6,376 nucleotides of DNA from JAUXLW01 sp964195005 (GTDB lineage: Bacteria; Actinomycetota; Acidimicrobiia; Spongiisociales; SHLN01): assembly GCA_964195005.1 (NCBI GenBank), contig CAXMOO010000061.1:1-6376 (forward strand). Reading direction: 5' to 3'. The notes below the pieces were generated by a model. That model was not told the origin of the DNA. It was given only the letters and a program-made list of their open reading frames with translations, and ran no database searches. Both the position numbers and the translations under genes were made by a program. Shown here one piece after another: positions 1 through 5,840 of this stretch (within the stretch, counting starts at the first letter, position 1; each line of letters begins with the position of its first letter).

Positions 1-94
1 CAATCTCCACCAGATCATCCTCGAGCTGCCGGTCCTCCAACCGTCCCAAGTCCTCAACGGCAAACTCGTCCACAACTGAACGCAACGAGCTCAC
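1..94 (-). CDS. N-terminal fragment of a probable DUF222/HNH-type actinobacterial protein
   Basis: A minus-strand reading frame starts at GTG (94-92) and stays open to the left edge, giving 31 codons. An in-frame TAG lies just upstream at 106-104, and an AGAGG-like ribosome site precedes the GTG by about six bases; a TTG at 100-98 is an alternative start. The visible peptide begins MSSLRSVVDEFAVEDL and continues with an acidic, leucine-rich helix ending in LEDDLVEI. This resembles the N-terminal helices of the multicopy actinobacterial DUF222 proteins (13E12 family), which usually carry an HNH nuclease domain at the C-terminus. That domain would lie outside the window, so nuclease function is only inferred. 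The opposite strand can also be read as the tail of a protein ending at 79, but it has no recognisable family character. The family call rests on a short stretch and is moderate at best. Confidence 0.45.
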   Translation of the reverse strand, partial: MSSLRSVVDEFAVEDLGRLEDRQLEDDLVEI

Positions 95-210
95 TCTCAA
101 CCTCTAACTCGACACACCCACAACCTATCACCCACCTGCGACACAACCACCAGGGGCTGAGCCTGTTGCATCCAATACGGATAGGATTCCGGGCGAGCGA
201 GAGGGCGATC

Positions 211-672
211 ATGAGTGAGCGAGTTAGTCGGTATCAAGAGGCGTTGGCTGAGTTGGACATCGATGCTCTGGGAGAACTGCGCCATCGCGACTATGTCTGC
301 TACTACCCGCAATCCGGTGAGCGATTGAGGGGCCACGAGAACTGGGCCGCCGCCCATAAGGACTACTGGCGCCATTTCGACCCACCCGTAACCACTGTGA
401 AGGGTGGCGAGCGGAAGGCCGAAGTGATCCGCACGGCATCACCCCGCTTCATGCTGCCTACGCCGATCGTCCAGATCTCAGACACCGGCGACCTGGTCAT
501 CATGGAGGGCAGAGGGACGTGGCCGGACGGTAAGACCTACAACTGGGTGGCGATCATCGAATACCGGGACGGCCTCGTCTGGAGGGAAACCCAGTACTTC
601 GCCGAGCCGTTCGATCCACCCGAGTGGCGGGCACCGTTTGTGGAGCTCGATACTGAAAGCTCATCCGCCTGA
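211..672 (+). CDS. SnoaL/NTF2-like family protein
   Basis: This is a 153-residue protein, the usual size for a single cone-shaped alpha+beta NTF2-like domain. I chose ATG 211 because GAGGG at 201-205 sits five bases upstream; the frame also opens earlier at TTG 166, but the extra 15 residues look like non-coding sequence. The layout fits the SnoaL-like fold: an N-terminal helix (MSERVSRYQEALAELDIDAL), then a strand near HRDYVCYYPQSGE, a helix containing NWAAAHKDYWRHF, and C-terminal strands ending ETQYFAEPFDPPEWR. The final FAEPFDPPEWR is the kind of tail seen in bacterial SnoaL-like proteins that close over the pocket. Members include ketosteroid isomerases, polyketide cyclases and many proteins of unknown role, and no specific catalytic residues identify a substrate here. 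There is no signal peptide or membrane segment, so it is probably cytoplasmic. It stands alone on its strand, with its stop nine bases from the stop of the convergent redox gene. Confidence 0.75.
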   Translation: MSERVSRYQEALAELDIDALGELRHRDYVCYYPQSGERLRGHENWAAAHKDYWRHFDPPVTTVKGGERKAEVIRTASPRFMLPTPIVQISDTGDLVIMEGRGTWPDGKTYNWVAIIEYRDGLVWRETQYFAEPFDPPEWRAPFVELDTESSSA

Positions 673-681
673 GAACTCCCG

Positions 682-1140
682 CTAGTGGATGTGCTTGGAC
701 GATCGGGCTACCGCAGGGGAATCTGTGGAGAGTGGTTTGGCAATACCCAGGCGCACCTGGACCTCGGCTAGGTCCGCGTCTGAGCAACCGTCACTTGTCC
801 ACTCGATGAAGTCGTCGTCGACCAGGGCCAAAGCCGGCACCTGCTCGATCTCAAACGCCCGGGAAGCCTGGTAGGGACGGTCGTCGATCACCACGGGAAT
901 GGAGAAGCGGGATTCTTTCAAGAAATCAGCGGTGTCCTCGATGGTCTCCTGCGATATGCCGACAACGTTGACACCCGCGGTGCGCCAGCGCGCTACCAAC
1001 GCCAGCACATGACGGCAGCGTTCGCAGTCTGCGGCGAAGAACATCAGCAAGGTGCGACCTTGGAAAAATACCGGAAGCGGCGCCGCGCCCTTACCGTCGT
1101 AGACGTCTGTATCAGGGACCGGCGCCCCGGAGGAAATCAC
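682..1140 (-). CDS. Thioredoxin-fold (redoxin/TlpA-like) protein with a CERC motif, last gene of the suf cluster
   Basis: A 152-residue protein with a thioredoxin-like fold. The N-terminal GAPVPDTDVYDGK resembles the entry of AhpC/TSA and redoxin-type domains. The active-site motif C39-E-R-C42 follows the strand LLMFFAAD, and a Val101-Pro102 pair is placed like the cis-proline of thioredoxins. There is no signal peptide, so a cytoplasmic thiol-disulfide role is likely; the substrate is unknown. The start is GTG at 1140, which overlaps the sufC stop as GTGA, so the two are probably translationally coupled. In many actinobacteria sufS and sufU follow sufC; here this redox gene takes that position. 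A role in supplying reducing equivalents to Fe-S assembly, or in protecting it, is inferred from context only. The last 15 or so residues are low in family character. No terminator is visible in the 9-bp gap to the convergent gene. Confidence 0.8.
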   Translation of the reverse strand: MISSGAPVPDTDVYDGKGAAPLPVFFQGRTLLMFFAADCERCRHVLALVARWRTAGVNVVGISQETIEDTADFLKESRFSIPVVIDDRPYQASRAFEIEQVPALALVDDDFIEWTSDGCSDADLAEVQVRLGIAKPLSTDSPAVARSSKHIH

Positions 1141-1919
1141 AGCCCGGCGAGGAAATCGTCGCCCTCGTCGACAGGCTCCTCCTCAGTGGTAAGGCCGAGT
1201 TCGGCCTGCAGCCCGGCATAGCCCTTATCCTCGAGCTCGTCTGCCAGTTCCGGGCCTCCACTGCGAAGGATCTCGCCGGCGATCATCACGTGAACCTTGT
1301 CCGGCGATAGGTATTGAAGGATGCGGTTGTAGTGAGTTATCAGCAATACGCCGATCTCCGGATTACGCATCGCTTCCACCGCCTCGGCCACCTCCCGCAC
1401 CGCGTCAACGTCCAGGCCCGAATCAATCTCATCCAGCACGGCGATGCGAGGTTGCAACACAGCAAGCTGGAAGATCTCGGAGCGCTTCTTTTCCCCTCCG
1501 GACAAACCTCCGTTAACCGACCGATCGAGAAACGGCCCCGCCGCCAGTCGATCGGCCGCGTCTGCTACCCGGGCGCCGAGGTCTGCCCCGTCTGTCCGCT
1601 GTTCCGCAAGCTCCTCCAGGAGCTCCCGCAACGTGACGCCGGGGATCTCGATGGGATACTGAAAGGCGACGGCTACCCCAAGCTCGGCCCGTTTGTCGAC
1701 GGGCTCACCCAGTATCTCGGTGCCCGCCACCATCGCCGACCCCGCCACCTCGTAACCGGGTTTGCCCATGAGGACGTGACACAGGGTGGACTTTCCGGAA
1801 CCGTTCGGGCCCATGATCACATGCAGCTCGCCGAACGGAACCTCGAGATCAAGCCCCTTGAGAATCTCAATGCTGCCAACCCGGGCGGTTAACCCCCTGA
1901 CTGCCAGGGCGGTGCTCAT
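1137..1919 (-). CDS. sufC: SufC, ATPase subunit of the SufBCD Fe-S cluster assembly complex
   Basis: A 260-residue ABC-type ATPase with no membrane segment. Motifs appear in the expected order: Walker A GPNGSGKST (37-45), Q-loop Gln87 in AFQYP, the SufC-style signature LSGGEKKRSEIFQ (139-151), Walker B IAVLDEIDSGLD (159-170) and the H-loop His196 in LITHYNRIL. The EKKR signature and the DEIDSGLD Walker B are typical of SufC rather than transport ATPases. SufC binds SufB and SufD, and ATP hydrolysis drives the conformational change that lets the scaffold build an Fe-S cluster. The ATG is preceded by a strong GAGGAGG site and overlaps as ATGA the terminal stop of the Rieske gene's full-length frame. 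Its own stop overlaps the next gene as GTGA. Length and motifs are normal and no damage is seen. Confidence 0.97.
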   Translation of the reverse strand: MSTALAVRGLTARVGSIEILKGLDLEVPFGELHVIMGPNGSGKSTLCHVLMGKPGYEVAGSAMVAGTEILGEPVDKRAELGVAVAFQYPIEIPGVTLRELLEELAEQRTDGADLGARVADAADRLAAGPFLDRSVNGGLSGGEKKRSEIFQLAVLQPRIAVLDEIDSGLDVDAVREVAEAVEAMRNPEIGVLLITHYNRILQYLSPDKVHVMIAGEILRSGGPELADELEDKGYAGLQAELGLTTEEEPVDEGDDFLAGL

Positions 1920-2239
1920 TCGTCCTCCTCTTTGGGCTCGAGCTCGAGATAAACCTCGTCATCCTCGACGACCACCTCATAAACGGGGACCGGTTTCGTG
2001 GCCGGAAACGAGGTTGGCTCCCCGTTTATCAAACGAAACGCCGAGCCGTGGCGCGGTCATTCGACCTCGGTATCGAACAACTCTCCCTCCGCCAACGAGG
2101 CCTCAGCGTGGGTACACCGGTCACCAATCGCATACACCGAATCGCCGATGCGAAATACCGCGACGCGATGCCCTGCCGCCTCAACGCGGACCCCGCGGCC
2201 GTCGGGCAAATCGACGAGCTTGCCGACGCTCACCCTCAT
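1916..2239 (-). CDS. Rieske-type [2Fe-2S] ferredoxin with in-frame TGA at a cluster cysteine; candidate selenoprotein
   Basis: The frame starts at ATG 2239, overlapping the sufD stop as ATGA. If the TGA at 2059-2057 is read through, it encodes 107 residues ending at the TGA 1918-1916, which overlaps the sufC ATG. That is the normal size for the small Rieske ferredoxin found between sufD and sufC in actinobacteria. The first cluster motif is C42-T-H44. The second, expected as C-x2-H 16 residues later, reads TGA(61)-Pro-Arg-His64-Gly. The sequence after the TGA is clearly family-like (GSAF, then NGEPTSFPATKPVPVYEV, with an acidic C-terminus). The protein would be a soluble electron carrier, probably for Fe-S assembly or maturation, but its partner is not known. 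If the TGA is a real stop, only 60 residues are made; half the ligands are lost and the gene is a pseudogene. Selenocysteine decoding is my preferred but unproven reading; a point mutation or sequencing error remains possible. Confidence 0.85.
1924..1930 (-). promoter_or_regulatory. Ribosome binding site of sufC
   Basis: GAGGAGG lies four bases before the sufC ATG (1919). It falls inside the last codons of the Rieske gene's full-length frame. SufC could therefore be translated independently even if ribosomes stop at the internal TGA of the Rieske gene. Confidence 0.75.
2016..2047 (-). promoter_or_regulatory. Candidate bacterial SECIS hairpin downstream of the in-frame TGA
   Basis: In the minus-strand mRNA an outer stem GGCUC (2047-2043) pairs with GAGCC (2020-2016). 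An inner stem CGUUU (2035-2031) pairs with AAACG (2027-2023) and closes on the three-base loop GAU (2030-2028). Two further U-G wobble pairs (2036 with 2022, 2037 with 2021) leave only a 5-nt bulge, GGCGU (2042-2038), on the 5' side. The loop begins with G and lies 26 nt after the UGA. Bacterial SECIS elements are hairpins inside the coding region just after the UGA, with a G in the first positions of a small apical loop and a UGA-loop distance of roughly 16-37 nt. The pairing is read by eye, with no folding energy computed. There is no U-tract, so it is not a terminator. Confidence 0.5.
2057..2059 (-). other. Candidate selenocysteine codon (in-frame TGA)
   Basis: Codon 61 of the Rieske gene is TGA where the family has the first cysteine of its second cluster motif. 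It is flanked by GAA (Glu) and CCG-CGC-CAC-GGC (Pro-Arg-His-Gly), and the reading frame is unbroken on both sides. TGA otherwise acts as a normal stop in this window (the 211-672 gene, sufD, sufC and the 5719-4211 gene), so a general reassignment of TGA is unlikely. Confidence 0.55.
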
Positions 2240-3498
2240 TGCCGGCCTTCTTCCTGCGCCCGCACATACTTTTCGTTCACCGCGGCCCGGATGGCATCGC
2301 CCAACTCAGGATGTGGCATACGGCCAAGGGCTTGCTCGAAGAATCCTCTCACTTGCAAGCGGTCAGATCTCACTCGATCAAGCCCCCGGCTCATCAGGTA
2401 ATAACGCTGCTCCTCATCGAGGGGGCCCACGGTGGAGGCGTGCCCGCATTTGACGTCGTTCGCCAAGATCTCGAGATTGGGAACAGATTCGGCGCTGGCA
2501 GCATCACCCAGCACCAGGTTGCGATTGGTCTGATAGGCATTGACCTTTTGCGCCTCTTCTTCGATTCGGATAAGGCCGGTGAAAACGGAGTGGGCTTCGT
2601 CCTCGACTGCCCCCTTGAGGAACATGTTCGACGTGGTGTGAGGCGCCTTATGGGTTATGAAGGCCCTGTAATCGAGAACCTGTTCGTTCTCACCGAAGTA
2701 CAGGCCACTTATCTCACTGTGCGCACCGGGACCAGCAAGATCGACCGAGAAGTGCAATCGGCCCAGTCGCGAGCCAATGCCGGCTTCGCCGTGGTGAAAG
2801 AATCCGTCGCGGCCAATTACAGCACGTTGCTGCCCGATGGCGGTGGTGCCATAACCCCAGGCCTGAACCGTCGTCAAACGCAGCCTGGCTCCATCGCCCA
2901 CCAACGCCTGGACATGCGGCACCACGTGGAAACTGTCGTCCTCCGGCGATCGAAAGGTGACAACTACCGACAACTCAGACTGGTCTTCGGCCAGCAGCAG
3001 AATCCGCGGCAGCGACAGGGTATCGGGGGTCACTGCCTGAACATCGATGAAAACAGGTCGCGAGGGCGAGCTGCCTTTGGGAGCCACAACCAGCAGGCCA
3101 TCATCTCCAAAACCGTAATGAGCGGCGGCAAAACGATCCATGTCCACAGCAATGGCGGACTCCTCCGCCGCGGCCAGCTGCTCCGGAGCAGCATCTTTGA
3201 GCTGCTTGACGACCACTTGCTCGCCAGACGTGGCATTGGTCACATAACCGTCCACAATCACCGCACGAGCTCCGGACTCGATTCGGTAATCGCCGGGGGA
3301 CATGGGGGCTCCAGGCTCGCTCGGCAGGCTCAAATCGTCGAGGCTGAAATCAAGGTCTACGTAACGCCACACTTCCTCGTCTGAAGTCGGCATCGGGAGC
3401 TCATCGAACAGCTCCAAACCCTGGTCCCGCCTGGCTGCGAGCCATGCCGAAGCCGCCTCATCCCGCGCGGAATCCTGGAGGGCGTGTAATGGTTTCAC
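2236..3498 (-). CDS. sufD: SufD, scaffold subunit of the SufBCD Fe-S cluster assembly complex
   Basis: A 420-residue protein of the SufB/SufD family. The N-terminal region contains LPMPTSDEEVWRYVDLDF (about 34-51), the entry motif typical of SufD. The middle is the beta-helix core. The C-terminal helical region has the hallmark VKCGHASTVGPLDEEQ, with Cys351 and His353, followed by YYLMSRGL and FFEQALGRM. SufD pairs with SufB on the SufC dimer and is thought to help provide iron and shape the cluster-assembly site. Its length and DEE-WRY motif favour SufD over SufB. The start GTG 3498 is weakly supported: a GGAAG lies very close and the next in-frame Met (36) would cut into the conserved motif. 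The frame stays open upstream to near the end of the glycosylase gene, so a slightly earlier start is possible. Its TGA stop overlaps the Rieske ATG. sufB does not precede it in this window, which is unusual. Confidence 0.95.
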   Translation of the reverse strand: MKPLHALQDSARDEAASAWLAARRDQGLELFDELPMPTSDEEVWRYVDLDFSLDDLSLPSEPGAPMSPGDYRIESGARAVIVDGYVTNATSGEQVVVKQLKDAAPEQLAAAEESAIAVDMDRFAAAHYGFGDDGLLVVAPKGSSPSRPVFIDVQAVTPDTLSLPRILLLAEDQSELSVVVTFRSPEDDSFHVVPHVQALVGDGARLRLTTVQAWGYGTTAIGQQRAVIGRDGFFHHGEAGIGSRLGRLHFSVDLAGPGAHSEISGLYFGENEQVLDYRAFITHKAPHTTSNMFLKGAVEDEAHSVFTGLIRIEEEAQKVNAYQTNRNLVLGDAASAESVPNLEILANDVKCGHASTVGPLDEEQRYYLMSRGLDRVRSDRLQVRGFFEQALGRMPHPELGDAIRAAVNEKYVRAQEEGRQ

Positions 3499-3539
3499 AG
3501 CTTCCGAAGGATATTGACGAACCGGCGAGTCACAAGTGG

Positions 3540-4214
3540 CTATTTGACACTCAAGAGATCATTGACTCGCAGGAAGACGGCATCAAACATCTCTTCGGTC
3601 AGGCGCCCGGTGAACGTGTTCTGCTGGCTTGGGTGGTAACTGGCAATCACCCGCGGCCCTGCCGGCACCACTACCTCAGCCAGGTGCGCAAACTTGGGGC
3701 GAGGCCGGGGGACTGCCGGGCCCAGCTGCCGTACCAGCTCCACATACCCGATCTGGCCCAGGGCTACGATCACCTCGACCCTGGAGAGGAGTCTCAGCTC
3801 GGCCGCGAGCCAATCGGAGCAGTTGGCTTTCTCATCGCTTGACGGTCGATTGGCAGGAGGAGCGCAGCGGACACTGGCCGTTACGTAACAGTCGGTCAGC
3901 TCCAGACCATCGCCTCGATCTGTCGATGAAGCCTGGTTGGCATAGCCCGCCTTCCATAACGCCCGGTAGAGCCAGTCTCCCGACCGGTCGCCGGTGAACA
4001 TTCGCCCGGTGCGATTGGCGCCGTGAGCGGCTGGAGCCAGGCCCACCAAGAGCAGGCGGGCTCGGGGGTCGCCAAACCCTGGCACCGGGCGACCCCAGTA
4101 ATCCCAATTGTGAAAGGCGGCCCGCTTCTCTGTGGCCACCTCCTCCCGCCAGTCCACAAGCCGGGGGCAGCGCCGACACTCGATCAGCTCAGCGTTGAGA
4201 GCCTCCAGACTCAC
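3540..4214 (-). CDS. Uracil-DNA glycosylase, family 5 (UDGb) type, with Fe-S cluster cysteines
   Basis: A 224-residue DNA repair enzyme that removes uracil, and in family 5 also some other deaminated bases, from DNA. Motif 1 is GLAPAAHGANRTGR (58-71), followed by MFTGDRSG; the Ala-rich form of this motif marks family 5 rather than family 4. The second active-site motif is HPSQQNT (194-200). Four cysteines are placed as the [4Fe-4S] ligands of family 4 and 5 enzymes: C13-x2-C16, C117 and C132. The length is normal. The start GTG 4214 overlaps the stop of the upstream lipoprotein gene as GTGA; no strong ribosome site is visible, consistent with coupled translation. The stop lies 41 bp before sufD, so it probably shares the operon with the machinery that would make its cluster; the functional link is inference. 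Confidence 0.92.
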   Translation of the reverse strand: MSLEALNAELIECRRCPRLVDWREEVATEKRAAFHNWDYWGRPVPGFGDPRARLLLVGLAPAAHGANRTGRMFTGDRSGDWLYRALWKAGYANQASSTDRGDGLELTDCYVTASVRCAPPANRPSSDEKANCSDWLAAELRLLSRVEVIVALGQIGYVELVRQLGPAVPRPRPKFAHLAEVVVPAGPRVIASYHPSQQNTFTGRLTEEMFDAVFLRVNDLLSVK

Positions 4215-5719
4215 TCGCCGGGCTCGAGCGCCGATTCAGTGAACCGGCTGCGGACGTTCCACAGGATCCAGCCGAGGTCGCGCTCTTCAACCGCGTCGAT
4301 CTGGCTGCGAACCTCTTCCTCCCCATACGATCCGCCGCAGCCGAAGGTGAAATCCTGAATCCACGGCCGGACGATGGCCGGCCCGGGAATGCGTGGCATG
4401 CCGTCGTCGAGAGCATTCCCCACCACCTCGCCCGGGTGGTCGTTGGGGCAGTCGAAACCAAACCAGCCCGTCGAGTAATGGCTTGGATAGATCATGGGGC
4501 TTATGACATCCACCACCGCCGCCAGGTCTTCGATCTGCTGCCCGAGGCCCTGGTCCCCGGTAGAGGTCAGCACTACCGCGAAAATGTCACTGGCCACTGC
4601 GCACCCCATGGCGTTGAGCCGCGACTTCGCCTCGAAGAGGAAGCCGGTTATTGCCACGCTTCGGCCCGATGGGTCCGACGGGCCGTCGAAAGTCGCCCGT
4701 TCAACCGGTCCATCGGAAGGAAACCGCACATAATCGAATTGGATCTCGTCATAGCCGAGAGCACACGCCTCTTCGGCCAGCGCCAGCGGGTATGTCCATG
4801 AGTCCCGATCGGTGGGATCAAGCCAAATCTGTCCCCGATCGGTCTCCCAGGGCACGCCTAGTGCGGAATCGCCGACAGCCAGCTCCGGGAAGGCGGTGCC
4901 GAGAAAATTATCCTGGAAGGCAACGATCCGGGTGATGGCGTATAGGTCGCGCTGCTTCAGATCAGCCAGCAAGTCTTCCGGCCGATATTTGACCCTCACA
5001 GCCCCGATCTCGTGGGCAGTTTCCACTCGCGTGTTGTAGAACACGGTCCCGGCCTCGTCCTTGGTGTCGATCACGACTGCATTGATCTCGGTGTCCTCGG
5101 CCAGACGCAACAGGTCGGCCCATCGTTCTTCATCGCCCGCCGCCGACCCGCCGGCGCGGACGGATTTGATGGTGCGGGGCGCCAACGCCACGGTTACTAC
5201 GCCTTCGGTGCCATCCCATTCGAAGCTGGCCGGCTCGAAAGCCGCCTTCGAGACCGAAATCACGCCAGGCAAAGCCCTGATCAGCTCGAAAGACCCGTCT
5301 GACTTAGTCGAAGCCACCGCATCTCCCAGCGACACCGCGGCCCACGAAACCGCCTTGCCAGAAAGGTCGGTCACGGTGCCCGTGACCACGACGGGCTCAA
5401 GAGCCACTCGAACCTGCCTGGTAGCCGGCAGCTCGAGCACCTCAACCGACCGTGGATGGAAGCCCGCCGCCGAAGCCTCAATGGTGACAGGCCGGCGGGG
5501 CCATTCCGAGGTCACTTTTCCGTCGCTGCCGGTGTCGCTACGGTCAAAACCGCCAAAATCAACCCGAGCATCAGCAACCGGATCTCCGTTGTGATCTACC
5601 ACCACCACCTCGATCTCAGGCACGGGCGGCGCCGGAGAAACCCCCTCCCCTACAACGACCAGAGAAGGGCCCGAGCAAGCGGACAACAACAGCCCGCACC
5701 AGAGTAGAAATCGCCCCAT
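4211..5719 (-). CDS. Lipoprotein with putative glycoside hydrolase (DUF4015-like) domain
   Basis: A 502-residue exported protein. The N-terminus has a short hydrophobic signal with the lipobox L-S-A-C, cysteine at 15, so it is probably lipid-anchored outside the membrane. Two beta-sandwich-like segments follow, about 35-109 and 110-182. Each has a carboxypeptidase-regulatory or Ig-like pattern (DHNGDPVADARVDFGG; DLSGKAVSWAAVSLGD with SDGSFEL). From about 184 to the end is a TIM-barrel-like domain resembling PF13200/DUF4015 putative glycosyl hydrolases. Its motifs include NAVVIDTKDE (213-222), ITRIVAFQD, QFDYVRFP (327-334) and SPMIYPSHY. The acidic residues in these strand ends may be catalytic, but the substrate is unknown; a cell-wall or exopolysaccharide role is a guess. 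ATG 5719 has no obvious ribosome site, so the message may be leaderless. It is probably the first gene of the minus-strand cluster and overlaps the glycosylase start by 4 bp. Confidence 0.85.
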   Translation of the reverse strand: MGRFLLWCGLLLSACSGPSLVVVGEGVSPAPPVPEIEVVVVDHNGDPVADARVDFGGFDRSDTGSDGKVTSEWPRRPVTIEASAAGFHPRSVEVLELPATRQVRVALEPVVVTGTVTDLSGKAVSWAAVSLGDAVASTKSDGSFELIRALPGVISVSKAAFEPASFEWDGTEGVVTVALAPRTIKSVRAGGSAAGDEERWADLLRLAEDTEINAVVIDTKDEAGTVFYNTRVETAHEIGAVRVKYRPEDLLADLKQRDLYAITRIVAFQDNFLGTAFPELAVGDSALGVPWETDRGQIWLDPTDRDSWTYPLALAEEACALGYDEIQFDYVRFPSDGPVERATFDGPSDPSGRSVAITGFLFEAKSRLNAMGCAVASDIFAVVLTSTGDQGLGQQIEDLAAVVDVISPMIYPSHYSTGWFGFDCPNDHPGEVVGNALDDGMPRIPGPAIVRPWIQDFTFGCGGSYGEEEVRSQIDAVEERDLGWILWNVRSRFTESALEPGE

Positions 5720-5761
5720 GGCACCAAGTTTCGCCCATCACGGCGCTTAGTCAAAGACCGT

Positions 5762-5791
5762 TTGCCTCGAATTGGCAGTTGGTGTTACGGT
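5762..5791 (+). promoter_or_regulatory. Possible sigma-70-type promoter of the sigma factor gene
   Basis: TTGCCT (5762-5767) and TACGGT (5786-5791) are separated by 18 bases. They match the -35 pattern and the TAnnnT -10 pattern common in actinobacteria. They lie about 50 bp before the GTG start at 5841. This was found by eye; such matches occur by chance. Confidence 0.35.
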
Positions 5792-5830
5792 GAGTTAAGC
5801 GGCAGGTTGGGGGCCCCGCCCTCAGCCCTA

Positions 5831-5836
5831 GGAGGA
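5831..5836 (+). promoter_or_regulatory. Ribosome binding site of the sigma factor gene
   Basis: GGAGGA lies four bases before GTG 5841. It decides the start, because another GTG at 5837 is in a different frame and no ATG lies in frame nearby. Confidence 0.7.
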
Positions 5837-5840
5837 GTGA

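Larger units (their letters stand above)
5720..5840. other. Divergent intergenic region between the lipoprotein/suf cluster and the sigma factor
   Basis: This 121-bp gap separates two divergent genes, so it should hold promoters for both. On the minus strand a TTGACT (5754-5749) could be a -35 box. A -10 at standard spacing would fall near 5731-5726, where the sequence is a poor AAACTT, and would place the transcript start at or next to the ATG. No conserved operator palindrome or clear terminator is visible. Confidence 0.4.

Noticed and set aside
97..375. A 92-codon minus-strand open frame across the 5' part of the SnoaL-like gene
   Set aside because: It overlaps the better supported NTF2-like gene and the upstream region of the DUF222-like start, and has no domain signal.
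673..681. A terminator between the convergent SnoaL-like and redoxin genes
   Set aside because: The gap is only 9 bp and I see no clear stem-loop with a U-tract at either gene end.
1314..1892. A 192-codon plus-strand open frame antisense to sufC
   Set aside because: sufC motifs on the other strand are complete; this frame shows no family features.
2016..2047. The hairpin after the in-frame TGA as a Rho-independent terminator
   Set aside because: No U-tract follows, and it sits inside an operon with the Rieske frame continuing through it to sufC.
1916..2239. Programmed frameshift or general TGA reassignment as the explanation of the Rieske TGA
   Set aside because: The frame is the same on both sides of the TGA, so no shift is needed; TGA is used as a normal stop by at least four other genes here.
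1786..3384. A 532-codon open frame on the plus strand, antisense to sufC, the Rieske gene and sufD
   Set aside because: It lies opposite strongly supported genes, has no recognisable domain and a proline/arginine-rich composition typical of antisense frames in GC-rich coding DNA.
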